Shown piece by piece: positions 16,377-24,549 of a DNA stretch of 64,000 nucleotides. The notes below the pieces were generated by a model. That model saw only the letters and a list, made by a program, of their open reading frames with translations, made no database searches and had not been told where the DNA came from. Location: contig NZ_CP049056.1 in NCBI RefSeq assembly GCF_011044155.1, positions 2,232,001 to 2,296,000 on the forward strand, given 5' to 3'. The translations under genes were made by a program, and so were the position numbers. This DNA comes from Pikeienuella piscinae. Its GTDB lineage: Bacteria > Pseudomonadota > Alphaproteobacteria > Rhodobacterales > Rhodobacteraceae. Position 1 is the first letter of the stretch. Each line of letters begins with the position of its first letter.

Positions 16377-16915
16377 GTTTCATCCGCCCAAAGGTCGCCG
16401 CCGCCGCGCTGCGCTGGCGGGAGACCACGCTCTGGGCCGCGCTCACGCTCGCCGGTCTGTTCTGGCTCTACGGCCCCGGCGCCGTTCGCGCCGCACTCAT
16501 GCTGCTCTGGGGCATGGTCGGGCTCTGGCTGACGCGCTCCGCACTCCTTTCTGCGCTGGCCGCCGCGCGGGCCGAGGCGCCGGGCGTGGTCTCGATCGAC
16601 GAGAGGCGCATCAGCTATTTCGGGCCCTATGCGGGCGGCGTGCTCGCGCTTGACGAGATCGGCCGCATCGCGATCGGCGCGGAAGAAGGCGGCGCTGTCT
16701 GGCGGCTCTGGTCGCCTGAGTCCGCCGCGCCGCTGACGATCCCGGCCGCCGCGGAGGGCGCCGGCGGGTTGATCGACGCCTTCGCCGCCCTTCCCGGCTT
16801 CGCGCCAACCCGCGCGCTCAGCACGCTTCACGGGGCTCACGGTGAGTTGACGATCTGGCGCCGCGAGCCGGCGCCAACCTTCACCGCACTTGCCCACGGC
16901 GACGCCGCGGATTAA
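16373..16915 (+). CDS. Hypothetical membrane protein downstream of rsmE
   Basis: A 180-residue protein that was not assigned to a family. Two hydrophobic segments (about residues 20-36 and 40-58) are followed by a soluble C-terminal part of about 110 residues that begins SIDERRISYFGPYAGG and ends in an acidic tail. The ATG overlaps the rsmE stop by four bases. The ordering recalls small membrane proteins with a PH-like cytoplasmic domain, but this is a guess from layout only. It sits 52 bp before gshA and may be read with rsmE. Confidence 0.7.
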   Translation: MSFIRPKVAAAALRWRETTLWAALTLAGLFWLYGPGAVRAALMLLWGMVGLWLTRSALLSALAAARAEAPGVVSIDERRISYFGPYAGGVLALDEIGRIAIGAEEGGAVWRLWSPESAAPLTIPAAAEGAGGLIDAFAALPGFAPTRALSTLHGAHGELTIWRREPAPTFTALAHGDAAD

Positions 16916-16967
16916 CTCCGGTCACGTGGTCGGCGCGGTTCGGCCTGAAAATGAAGGAAGAAGCGCC

Positions 16968-18338
16968 ATGTCCATCCCGCAGCAGGGCGGCGGCCCGATC
17001 GAGAATCTGGGCCAGCTCGCCGCCTATCTCGAAGCCGGGTCGAAGCCGAAATCCGAATGGCGGATCGGCACTGAGCACGAGAAATTCGGCTATTGCCTCG
17101 AAAGGCGCAAACCGCTCCCCTATGAGGGCGAATGTTCGATCCGCGCCATGCTTGAGGGGCTGCGGGACGGCTTCGGCTGGGCGCCGGTGGAGGAAGCCGG
17201 GAACATCATCGGCCTCGAAAAGGACGGCGCGAATGTCAGCCTCGAGCCGGGCGGGCAGCTTGAGCTTTCCGGCGCGCCGCTGGAGACGATCCATCAGACC
17301 TGCGACGAAGTGAACGAACATCTCGCCGAGGTCAAAAGCGTCGCCGACCGGATCGGCGCTGGCTTCATCGGCCTCGGCGCTTCGCCCGACTGGCGCGCCG
17401 ACGAGATGCCGATGATGCCGAAGGGCCGCTACCGTCTGATGACGGATTACATGGGCCGGGTCGGCACGCACGGCACGCAGATGATGTACCGGACCTGCAC
17501 GGTGCAGGTGAATCTCGACTTCGCCTCCGAGGCGGACATGGTGAAAAAGCTCCGCGTCGCGCTGGCGCTTCAGCCGGTCGCGACCGCGCTCTTCGCCAAT
17601 TCGCCGTTTTTCGATGGCGAGAAGAACGGCCATCTGAGCTGGCGAAGCCGGGTCTGGCGCGGGCTCGACGACGCGCGCACCGGCATGCTGCCCTTCGTCT
17701 TCGAGGACGGGTTCGGATTCGAGCGTTATGTCGACTACGTGCTCGATGTGCCGATGTATTTCGTCTATCGTGATGGGAAATACATCGACGCGCTCGGCCA
17801 GTCCTTCCGCGATTTCCTGAATGGTCGGCTGCCGGCGCTGCCGGGCGAGATCCCGACGCTCTCGGATTTCGCCGATCATCTGACGACGATCTTTCCCGAA
17901 GCGCGGCTGAAGAAATTCATCGAGATGCGCGGCGCCGATGGCGGGCCCTGGCGGCGGATCTGCGCGCTTCCGGCTTTCTGGGTCGGGCTGATCTACGACG
18001 AGACCGCGCTCGACGCCGCCTGGGATATCGCCAAACGCTGGCGCGCGGAGGAGCGCGAAGCCTTCCGCGTCGATGTCTCGGTGAAGGGACTCAAGGCAGA
18101 GGTCGCCGGCCGGTCGGCGCTGGAGATCGCGAGAGAGACGCTGGCGATCTCCGAAGCCGGACTGAAGGCGCGGGCGCGCCAGGGAGCGGGTGGAATGTTA
18201 TCGGACGAGACGCATTTCCTGAACGCGCTGAAGGACATCGCCGAGACCGGCGAGACCCCTGCGGAGGAATTGCTGCGTCGGTTCGACGGCGAATGGAACA
18301 AGGATTTCGCCGGGCTTTATCGCGATTGCAGTTACTGA
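16968..18338 (+). CDS. gshA: Glutamate-cysteine ligase, plant/alphaproteobacterial type
   Basis: Catalyses the first, ATP-dependent step of glutathione synthesis. The 456-residue product has the family signatures IGTEHEKFGY (about residue 40), EPGGQLELSGAPLETIHQTC, YMGRVGTHGTQMMYRTCTVQVNLDF and WRSRVW. These belong to the type found in plants and alphaproteobacteria, distinct from the E. coli enzyme. A GAAGGAAG ribosome-binding site supports the ATG at 16968 over upstream in-frame starts. A long hairpin follows the stop at 18345-18378. Confidence 0.95.
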   Translation: MSIPQQGGGPIENLGQLAAYLEAGSKPKSEWRIGTEHEKFGYCLERRKPLPYEGECSIRAMLEGLRDGFGWAPVEEAGNIIGLEKDGANVSLEPGGQLELSGAPLETIHQTCDEVNEHLAEVKSVADRIGAGFIGLGASPDWRADEMPMMPKGRYRLMTDYMGRVGTHGTQMMYRTCTVQVNLDFASEADMVKKLRVALALQPVATALFANSPFFDGEKNGHLSWRSRVWRGLDDARTGMLPFVFEDGFGFERYVDYVLDVPMYFVYRDGKYIDALGQSFRDFLNGRLPALPGEIPTLSDFADHLTTIFPEARLKKFIEMRGADGGPWRRICALPAFWVGLIYDETALDAAWDIAKRWRAEEREAFRVDVSVKGLKAEVAGRSALEIARETLAISEAGLKARARQGAGGMLSDETHFLNALKDIAETGETPAEELLRRFDGEWNKDFAGLYRDCSY

Positions 18339-18344
18339 GAACAA

Positions 18345-18378
18345 ATCGCGCCTCCGCCATGACAGGCGGAAGCGCGAT
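18345..18378. terminator. Long hairpin after gshA
   Basis: ATCGCGC (18345-18351) pairs with GCGCGAT (18372-18378) and TCCGCC (18353-18358) with GGCGGA (18365-18370), with one mismatch between and a 6-base loop. The stem lies 7 bp past the gshA stop. There is no plus-strand T-run, but the minus strand continues into TTTGTT, so it could serve either direction. Confidence 0.6.
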
Positions 18379-18487
18379 ATACGCACTCACGGTCACTCTA
18401 CTCACACGCACAAGGGAATGTGGGTCCCACCCCGTTTCGCCCCTTATCGGCGCCTTGCGGCCGCCCCATGGCCGCCGTCGCCTGATA

Positions 18488-18503
18488 ACCTTTACGTAAA
18501 GGT
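18488..18503. repeat. 16-bp perfect palindrome ACCTTTACGTAAAGGT
   Basis: The sequence is fully self-complementary and sits in the space between the convergent gshA and fpr genes. Its TTTACGTAAA core looks like an operator for a dimeric regulator, yet no promoter-facing gene is adjacent. Confidence 0.6.
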
Positions 18504-18587
18504 AAATTTGGGCGAATCTACGACGCGGATGGCGCCGAGAGAAGGCGATTTTAGGATTATTTCGAGCCAGGACCGAGCCCGCTGGCG

Positions 18588-19385
18588 TCAGTCGACAAAA
18601 GCCCGCTCGACGACGAACTCGCCCGGTTTGTTGTTTGCGCCCTCGTTCAGCCCCGCCGCCTCGCAAAGCGCCTTGCAGTCGCGGAGCATGTCCATCGACC
18701 CGCAGATCATCACCCGGTCGGTTTCCGGATCGAGCGCGGGAACGCCGAGCCCAGCGAAGAGCGAGCCATCCTCAATCCGGGTGGTGATCCGACCCCTGGT
18801 CGGATAATCCTCCCGCGTCGTTGCGGGCACATGGATCAATTGTTCCGTCGCCATCTCACCCAGCAACTCGTTGGCCCTTGTCGCCGCCACGATGTCATGG
18901 CCGTAGGCCAGTTCGGCGACGTCGCGGCAGGTGTGGGTGAGGATGACGCTTTCGAATTTCTCATAGGTCTCGGGATCGCGAATCAACGAAACGAAAGGAG
19001 CGATGCCGGTGCCGGTCGAAAGCATGTAGAGGCGTTTTCCGGGCAACAGCGCGTCATTGACCAGCGTCCCGGTGGGCTTCTTCCGCATCAGCAGCCGTTC
19101 ACCGGGGCGGATATGCTGAAGAACCGAGGTCAGCGGTCCATTCTCCACCTTGATCGAGAAGAATTCCAGCTCGTCGTCCCAGGACGGCGAGGCGATGGAA
19201 TAGGCGCGGTAGAGCGGCTTGCCCTCAATCTCCAGCCCGATCATCACGAACTCGCCGGAACGGAACCGAAAGCTGGCGGGCCGCTCGGTGCGGAAGGCGA
19301 AGAGCCGGTCGGTGTAATGCGTCACCGAAAGCACGGTTTCGGCGAAAACGCCGGCGGGGGGCGCCTTGATCATGTCCTCGGGCAT
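18588..19385 (-). CDS. fpr: Ferredoxin-NADP reductase, bacterial subclass
   Basis: FAD enzyme exchanging electrons between NADP(H) and ferredoxin or flavodoxin, often tied to oxidative-stress and iron-sulfur metabolism. In 265 residues it shows the FAD site LYRAYSIASP, the NADP site STGTGIAPFVSLIRD, ICGSMDM, and the C-terminal VVERAFVD extension that marks bacterial FPRs. The start at 19385 fits the family; the frame is open 23 codons further. The gene is convergent with gshA. Its upstream region holds inverted repeats (19469-19509) that may bind a regulator. Confidence 0.93.
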   Translation of the reverse strand: MPEDMIKAPPAGVFAETVLSVTHYTDRLFAFRTERPASFRFRSGEFVMIGLEIEGKPLYRAYSIASPSWDDELEFFSIKVENGPLTSVLQHIRPGERLLMRKKPTGTLVNDALLPGKRLYMLSTGTGIAPFVSLIRDPETYEKFESVILTHTCRDVAELAYGHDIVAATRANELLGEMATEQLIHVPATTREDYPTRGRITTRIEDGSLFAGLGVPALDPETDRVMICGSMDMLRDCKALCEAAGLNEGANNKPGEFVVERAFVD

Positions 19386-19468
19386 CCTCGGCCCCTCTCG
19401 CGACAATCCGATGTATCGCGCGCAACCTAATCGGCGCTCCGCTGATTGCAACAAGCCTGCGGCGTATT

Positions 19469-19509
19469 TTACTAGTAATACAGGAACGACGATTCTTTCA
19501 CTTGTTCCT
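19469..19509 (-). promoter_or_regulatory. Inverted repeats upstream of fpr
   Basis: A 10-bp palindrome TTACTAGTAA (19469-19478) lies beside the spaced pair AGGAAC (19482-19487) and GTTCCT (19504-19509), about 85-125 bp upstream of the fpr start in an AT-rich patch. A regulator site is plausible; none is identified. Confidence 0.4.
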
Positions 19510-19540
19510 ACTGTTGAAAATATCCGCTCCAGAAACGCGA

Positions 19541-19564
19541 AAGGGCGCCGTCCCCGGCGCCCTT
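19541..19564 (-). terminator. Terminator of rpmG
   Basis: AAGGGCGCC (19541-19549) and GGCGCCCTT (19556-19564) form a perfect 9-bp stem with a 6-base loop, 26 bp beyond the rpmG stop. On the minus strand it runs into TTTCGCGTTT, a broken T-tract. Confidence 0.75.
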
Positions 19565-19589
19565 CGATCGGATCGACCGGATCAAGCGC

Positions 19590-19757
19590 TTACTTGATCT
19601 TGCCTTCCTTGTACTCGACATGCTTGCGCGCGACCGGATCATATTTTCGCACCGCCATCTTCTCGGTCATGGTGCGGGAGTTCTTCTTGGTCACGTAGAA
19701 ATGTCCGGTTCCGGCGGTGGAATTGAGCCGGATCTTGACGGTCGTCGGTTTCGCCAT
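19590..19757 (-). CDS. rpmG: 50S ribosomal protein L33
   Basis: A 55-residue basic protein beginning [20 protein letters not shown] and ending YKEGKIK, the standard L33 sequence. It contains YVTKKNSRT and [10 protein letters not shown] and lacks the four cysteines of the zinc-binding form, so it is the C-minus type. AGGAGA-like sequence precedes the ATG. A stem terminator follows at 19541-19564. The short length makes it easy to miss. Confidence 0.95.
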   Translation of the reverse strand: MAKPTTVKIRLNSTAGTGHFYVTKKNSRTMTEKMAVRKYDPVARKHVEYKEGKIK

Positions 19758-19865
19758 TTCATCTCTCCTTCGGCGCGCGGCGTTCGCCCGCCGCGCGGCG
19801 GGGGAATTTCGAGCGCCCTATCTACTCTCCGACGCACCCGAGTCAAGGGCTGCCGGGCGCCGCGA

Positions 19866-21059
19866 TCAGATCCGCCGCGGCCGGAGCGCGAGGAGCGCGA
19901 CATAGGCCGCAGAGGCGGCCGCCAGCAAAAAGAACATGCCGTGCGGCGGAACCATATCCATCGCCGCGCCCAGAAGCGGCGGCGCCAGAAGCGCGCCAAG
20001 CCCGTAGGCGGACATCAACGCCCCTGTGGCGCGCGCCAGTTCGGCCCCCGAATACCGCGAGCCAAGCTCATTGAGCGCGAATGTGTAGAGCCCGACGACG
20101 AGCCCGCCCCAGATCGCTGTGGTGACCCAAAGCGCCCAGGTCGAGCCGGCGAGCGCCGGGAAAAGCGCCGCGGCGGCGCATGAGACAAGCGCGCAAAAAC
20201 CGAGGAGGCGACGCCGGTCCAGCCGGTCCCCGACCCAGCCCATCGGAATCTGCATCACCACATTGCCGGCGGCGATCAGAGCGACCAAGGTCAGCGCCGC
20301 CTGCTCGTCGACGCCTGTGCGCAGCGCCCAGACCGGGAAAAGGCCCATCGCGCCCATCTCGATCGTCCCGAAGAGGCTAACCGCCCAGAGAATCGCGGGA
20401 TCGGCCCGGAAGAAGCGGAATACATCACCGAGAGAGGCGCCGTCGCCGGTCCCAGCCAGATTCGGCCGGTCGCGCCAGGCGAACAGAACCGGCGGCGCGG
20501 CGAGAAGCGAGATCGCGGCGCCGGCGACGAAGGGCGTGTAGCCCGCCGTGCCGATCAGTTTCAAAAGCGCCGGGCCGGCGAAAAAACCGATCGAAAGGAA
20601 TACCCCGTAGACTCCGATCGCCAGCCCGCGCTTCCCGGGCGGTGCGGCGGAAACGATCCAGATTTCCGAACAGAAGAACAGCGCGACAGCGGCGAAACCG
20701 AAGACGAAGCGCAGGCCCATCCAGACCCAGATATTCGGGACGAGCGGAAAGATCAGCAGAAGCGACGCCATCACGGCAATTCCGAGCGCCATCAACCCCG
20801 GCAGCGAAACGCGCTGAAGCGCGAACGGAAGGGCGGCGCCGCCAAGCACGACCGCTACCGCCGCCGCCGCCGTGTTGAGCCCGATGGCGACGCCGGAGGC
20901 GCCCATCCGCTCCAGCAGGATCGAGAAAAGCGGCAGCGAGAGCGAGAGTCCGAACGCGAATATCGAGACCGCGGCGATGGCGGCGATCATTCCCCGCGCC
21001 CGCCCGGACGGAGCTTCCGGCGCAACCGGATCGCCGGTCGCCGGGGGCATCGCTTCCAT
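19866..21059 (-). CDS. MFS transporter
   Basis: A 397-residue membrane protein with about twelve hydrophobic helices in the major facilitator arrangement; the loop after helix 2 is short and the central loop (about residues 195-215) is charged. The overall pattern, with RFVFGFAAVALFFCSEIWI and GVYGVFLSIGFFAGP, resembles sugar or drug efflux MFS members (YfcJ/UMF-like), but the substrate is unknown. Its ATG overlaps the stop of the NUDIX gene (ATGA), so the two are translationally coupled. Confidence 0.85.
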   Translation of the reverse strand: MEAMPPATGDPVAPEAPSGRARGMIAAIAAVSIFAFGLSLSLPLFSILLERMGASGVAIGLNTAAAAVAVVLGGAALPFALQRVSLPGLMALGIAVMASLLLIFPLVPNIWVWMGLRFVFGFAAVALFFCSEIWIVSAAPPGKRGLAIGVYGVFLSIGFFAGPALLKLIGTAGYTPFVAGAAISLLAAPPVLFAWRDRPNLAGTGDGASLGDVFRFFRADPAILWAVSLFGTIEMGAMGLFPVWALRTGVDEQAALTLVALIAAGNVVMQIPMGWVGDRLDRRRLLGFCALVSCAAAALFPALAGSTWALWVTTAIWGGLVVGLYTFALNELGSRYSGAELARATGALMSAYGLGALLAPPLLGAAMDMVPPHGMFFLLAAASAAYVALLALRPRRI

Positions 21060-21745
21060 CAGAGGTGGTCGAGGTGCGAACGCCCCTCATCATGATGGAA
21101 GAACGGCGTCGGACGCGGCATATCGGGCGCCTTCAACCGCGCCTCGACCTCGGACAGCACCACTTCGGTGATGAACGGCAGGTCAAGCGAGCGCGCATCG
21201 GCCAGCGTCAGCCAGCGCAGATGAGCGAGTTCACCGTCCGCGTTGCTGAGATCGTCAGGATCGCCGGCGATCAGCCCCGCGTCAGCCAGAAAGAACCGCG
21301 CATCGAACCGGCGCGAGCGCGCCGGCGGCGTGATCGCGCGGAAAATGAACCGGATCCCGGTGGTGGCCGGGCGAAGTCCTGAGGCGAAGAAGCCGCGCCA
21401 GTCACCCGCTGCGGACTTCGCCAGCGCCGCCGCTCCGGAGTCCGGGGAGCCGAGCGCAAGCCCTGTCTCCTCCCAGGTTTCGCGAAGCGCGGCGAGCGCG
21501 AGCGCGGCTGGCGTCACCGCCGGGTCGGCGCGGGCGCGCAGGCGCTCCTCATCCGCTTCATGCACGTCGAACCGGGGCGCCAGCGCGTGATCCGCGTCAT
21601 CTACGGCACCGCCCGGAAACACGTATTTCGAGGGCATGAAGGCTGCGCCCGCCCCGCGCTGTCCCATCAGGACGCGCGGCCCGGCGGGGGTGTCGCGGAT
21701 GAGGACAAGCGTCGCAGCGTGGCGAGGGGATTTGATCTCAGTCAT
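21059..21745 (-). CDS. NUDIX hydrolase
   Basis: A 228-residue hydrolase of nucleoside diphosphates linked to another moiety. The Nudix box is present but interrupted: FPGGAVD (about residues 43-49) is separated by an insertion of about 45 residues from the catalytic helix LRETWEETGL. This layout is shared with the mammalian Nudt19/Nudt7-like CoA hydrolases, so an acyl-CoA substrate is possible. The start at 21745 is chosen from the conserved N-terminus; no strong ribosome-binding site distinguishes it from two upstream in-frame starts. It is coupled to the downstream MFS gene. Confidence 0.85.
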   Translation of the reverse strand: MTEIKSPRHAATLVLIRDTPAGPRVLMGQRGAGAAFMPSKYVFPGGAVDDADHALAPRFDVHEADEERLRARADPAVTPAALALAALRETWEETGLALGSPDSGAAALAKSAAGDWRGFFASGLRPATTGIRFIFRAITPPARSRRFDARFFLADAGLIAGDPDDLSNADGELAHLRWLTLADARSLDLPFITEVVLSEVEARLKAPDMPRPTPFFHHDEGRSHLDHL

Positions 21746-21817
21746 GCGGCTGATAATCATCAGCCGGCGCGCGCTGTCCAGCGGCAAAAGAACGCGCGCC
21801 GACGGAGGGAGCCGCGG

Positions 21818-22228
21818 TCAGGACCCTGTATCGGGCAGCGCGGTTTCGAAACCGTGCATCCTGTTCGCCCATTGAAATGCGACGATGCCGCCCTTGACCC
21901 GCGGCAGCAGGACGATCACGAGGGTCAGCGCGACCACCGGCCAGATCACCGCATGCGACCAGTCCGGCAACACGTTGAGCTGGTAGGCGATGATCATCAG
22001 CGGCGCGACCAAGTGCCCGGTGACGAGAATTGTGAGCCAGCTTGGCGCATCGTCCGCACGATGATGATACAGCGCCTCGCCGCAGATGTCGCAATTGTCG
22101 CGCACTGCGAGATAACCGTCGAATAGCTGGCCGCCGCCGCAGCGCGGACAACGTCGCCGCCAGCCCTTGGCGAGGGCGGCGCCGAGCGGGCGAGGGGCGA
22201 GGTCGGAATGTTCGGGCATGTCTTTCAT
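21818..22228 (-). CDS. DUF983 family protein
   Basis: A 136-residue alphaproteobacterial membrane protein of unknown function. A four-cysteine pattern RRCPRCGGGQLF then DNCDICGEAL (about residues 25-50) looks like a zinc ribbon, followed by two transmembrane helices (about 62-84 and 91-110). In other species DUF983 genes accompany NUDIX or cytochrome-oxidase genes; here it precedes the NUDIX-MFS pair on the same strand with a 72-bp gap. Confidence 0.85.
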   Translation of the reverse strand: MKDMPEHSDLAPRPLGAALAKGWRRRCPRCGGGQLFDGYLAVRDNCDICGEALYHHRADDAPSWLTILVTGHLVAPLMIIAYQLNVLPDWSHAVIWPVVALTLVIVLLPRVKGGIVAFQWANRMHGFETALPDTGS

Positions 22229-22390
22229 CCCGCAGAAATACGCTGCTTCGAAAATGCATTCGACGGCGCCATTTGTCTTGCGGCGCCATGTCGCTGTGGC
22301 GCCGAACCGACGCCTTGCGACGGAACCCGGGAGCGGCGGCGTAAGACCTCATGCAAGGGGCGCTGAAGCCCCTGGTGAATGGAGATCGAG

Positions 22391-22888
22391 ATGAAGAAGA
22401 CCGCGAAGACCCTTTCGAGCGCCGCCCTGATCGCAGCGACCGCCGCCGCCGCCTACGGAGTCGCTCTGGCCAATGACGGCGACCACGGGCGTCATGACCG
22501 CGCCGAACGGCGGGCGGAAATGATCGAGCGCATGTTCACGCGACTGGACGCCAACGAGGACGGCGCGATCGACATGGCCGAGGTGGAGGCGGCGCAGGCG
22601 GCTCGCTTCTCCGCTGTCGACACCGACGGCGACGGAATGATCTCGGCCGACGAAATGAAAGCCCATGCCGCCGAGCGCGCCGCGAAACGCGCCGAAACGC
22701 GGTTCGCGAAGCTTGACGCGAATGGCGACGGCGGCGTTGATCCGACAGAGATGGCGGCGAAGCGCAAAGGTCGCCACAAGGGCATGTTCGAGCGGATGGA
22801 CGCCGATGGCGACGGCCGCGTGACCAAGGAGGAGGCGACCGCGGCGAAACAGCACCGCCATCACCATGGGAAACGCGACGCCGATTGA
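22391..22888 (+). CDS. Exported EF-hand calcium-binding protein
   Basis: A 165-residue protein with a cleavable signal peptide (MKKTAKTLSSAALIAATAAA, cleavage near ALA-ND) and four EF-hand-like loops: DANEDGAIDMAE, DTDGDGMISADE, DANGDGGVDPTE and DADGDGRVTKEE. The histidine-rich tail (KQHRHHHGK) could bind other metals. The second ATG at 22391 is chosen because GGAG lies 7 bases upstream. It probably senses or buffers calcium in the periplasm. The next gene starts 38 bp on and encodes an ECF sigma factor, with which it may be co-transcribed. Confidence 0.85.
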   Translation: MKKTAKTLSSAALIAATAAAAYGVALANDGDHGRHDRAERRAEMIERMFTRLDANEDGAIDMAEVEAAQAARFSAVDTDGDGMISADEMKAHAAERAAKRAETRFAKLDANGDGGVDPTEMAAKRKGRHKGMFERMDADGDGRVTKEEATAAKQHRHHHGKRDAD

Positions 22889-22926
22889 TCGAAACGAATC
22901 GGAGAGGGCCGGAAGAGCACGTGCGG

Positions 22927-23511
22927 ATGTCTTTCGACGGCGAACCCGACGAAACCGACGAGGCGCTTCTGGCCCGCTTCTCGGCCGGCGACCAATTGGC
23001 CGCGCGCGCGCTGACGATGCGGCTGACGCCGCGTGTTCTCGCGCTCGCCCGGCGGATGCTGAACGACGCTACGGAGGCGGAGGACGTGGCGCAGGAGGCG
23101 ATGATGCGGCTCTGGCGGATCGCGCCGGATTGGAGGGACGGTGAGGCGAAACTTTCGACCTGGCTGCACCGGATCGCCGCCAATCTTTGCATCGACCGAC
23201 TTAGGAAACGCCGCCGCAGTGGACCGCCGCTCGACGAGATCGAAGAACCCGCCGATCCGGCCCCGAGCGCCGTCGCGCATCTGGTCGCCGGAGATCGGGC
23301 GGCGGCGGTGAGCCGCGCGATCGCGAGATTGCCCGAACGACAACGAATCGCCGTCACGCTCCGGCATTTCGAGGACCGGGCGAACCCGGAGATCGCCGAA
23401 ATGCTCGAAGTGAGCGTGGACGCGGTCGAGAGTCTCCTGATGAGGGGGCGACGGGCGCTGGCCCGTGATCTTGCGGCTTTGATCGCCGCGGAAGACGGTG
23501 GTGGGACATGA
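22927..23511 (+). CDS. ECF-type RNA polymerase sigma factor
   Basis: A 194-residue group IV sigma factor that redirects RNA polymerase to stress promoters. Region 2 is clear (TEAEDVAQEAMMRLWRIAPDW, LSTWLHRIAANLCIDRLRKRRR) and region 4 has LPERQRIAVTLRHFEDRANPEIAEML plus a helix-turn-helix. A GTG at 22921 is an alternative start. The stop overlaps the next ATG (ATGA), and the following two genes encode a membrane-anchored protein and a periplasmic metal sensor, so this is a sigma/anti-sigma/sensor operon. Cognate promoters were not identified. Confidence 0.93.
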   Translation: MSFDGEPDETDEALLARFSAGDQLAARALTMRLTPRVLALARRMLNDATEAEDVAQEAMMRLWRIAPDWRDGEAKLSTWLHRIAANLCIDRLRKRRRSGPPLDEIEEPADPAPSAVAHLVAGDRAAAVSRAIARLPERQRIAVTLRHFEDRANPEIAEMLEVSVDAVESLLMRGRRALARDLAALIAAEDGGGT

Positions 23512-24035
23512 ATGAGGATCGGAAGATGAACCTCGAGGAATTCGAAACCGCGCTCGCGCGCCATGGCGCTGCGTTTTCCGATTGGCCGGGCGCGGCGCGG
23601 GAAGCGGCCGAGGCGCTTCTCGCGACCTCGGGCGCGGCGCGGCGCGCGCATGAAGAAATGGCCGCGCTCGCCGCGGCGCTCAGCGCGGCCCGGGCCGCGC
23701 CGCCGGATGCGCCGGAAGCGCTGATCGAGCGGGTGATTACGGACGCCGCCGATGTGGCGGCGGAGCGGGCGCGCGGCGTGCAGCGGCGCGCGCGTCCATC
23801 GCCGCTCGACATCCTCGGGCGGGCGTTTTCGACGCCGCTGCTGCGCCCCGTCGTCGCCTGCGCCGCGTCGGCGGCCTTCGGCCTCTGGCTCGGCCAGACA
23901 GGGTTGATGGCCGGGGCGGCGGAGTCACTGATCGACATTGAGACGGGCGCCGGCGATCGCTACGCGTTCGATATCGGCGACGATGCGGGAGACCCCGTAT
24001 ACGCCTTCCTTTCCGACAGTGAGGTCTGGAGATGA
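23508..24035 (+). CDS. Putative membrane-anchored anti-sigma factor
   Basis: A 175-residue protein with a cytoplasmic N-terminal part that begins NLEEFETALARHGAAFSDWP, an Ala-rich coiled region, and one membrane helix (about residues 110-132, PVVACAASAAFGLWLGQTG) before a short acidic periplasmic tail. No zinc-binding His-x3-Cys-x2-Cys motif was seen. The role as anti-sigma factor is inferred from its position, ATGA-overlapping the ECF sigma gene upstream and the metal-sensor gene downstream, and its single-span topology. Confidence 0.7.
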   Translation: MNEDRKMNLEEFETALARHGAAFSDWPGAAREAAEALLATSGAARRAHEEMAALAAALSAARAAPPDAPEALIERVITDAADVAAERARGVQRRARPSPLDILGRAFSTPLLRPVVACAASAAFGLWLGQTGLMAGAAESLIDIETGAGDRYAFDIGDDAGDPVYAFLSDSEVWR

Positions 24036-24523
24036 ACGACAATGGAGACAATGGAAACGCGCGTGTTTTCGGCCTGACCCCGCGCGCCGCGCGCTGGGGG
24101 CTGGGTCTTTCGCTGGCGGCCAATTTTCTGGTTCTCGGCCTCATCGGGGGTATGGCGCTGAAAATGGGCGACGACGGCCGGAAGGGGCCGCGTTTTCACT
24201 TTTCGGAACAGGTGGTCAACGCGGCCGGACCGGAGCGGCGCGACGCGGTCCGCGCTCTCGTCCAACAGCCGCGCGACCGCGAAGAGCAGCGCGCGGCCAA
24301 GCGCGCGCGCTGGGAAAGGATGGTCGATCTGATCGCGAAATCGCCGTTCGACGCCGGGGCGCTCAGCGCGGCGTTCGACGATTCAGACAAGCGGCGCGCC
24401 GCGTATCTCGAAGAGCGGAACGCAGCGATGGTCAAGGCGCTCGCGCTCCTGACCGATGACGAGCGCGCCGCGCTGGCGAGCGAGCTGAGATTTCACCTGG
24501 AAAGGCGCGCCGCGCGCGACTGA
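24032..24523 (+). CDS. Periplasmic heavy-metal sensor protein (CnrR/CpxP-like)
   Basis: A 163-residue protein anchored by one N-terminal helix (about residues 23-44) and with a periplasmic, largely helical domain rich in Arg and Glu. The spacing of the helices and the ending ALLTDDERAALASEL resemble the metal-resistance/CpxP-like sensors that control ECF sigma factors by binding the anti-sigma factor. It overlaps the putative anti-sigma gene by four bases. Which metal it binds is not visible; few His or Cys residues are present. Confidence 0.78.
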   Translation: MNDNGDNGNARVFGLTPRAARWGLGLSLAANFLVLGLIGGMALKMGDDGRKGPRFHFSEQVVNAAGPERRDAVRALVQQPRDREEQRAAKRARWERMVDLIAKSPFDAGALSAAFDDSDKRRAAYLEERNAAMVKALALLTDDERAALASELRFHLERRAARD

Positions 24524-24549
24524 CGCCGCACGCGCCGTCAGCCGCTTCC

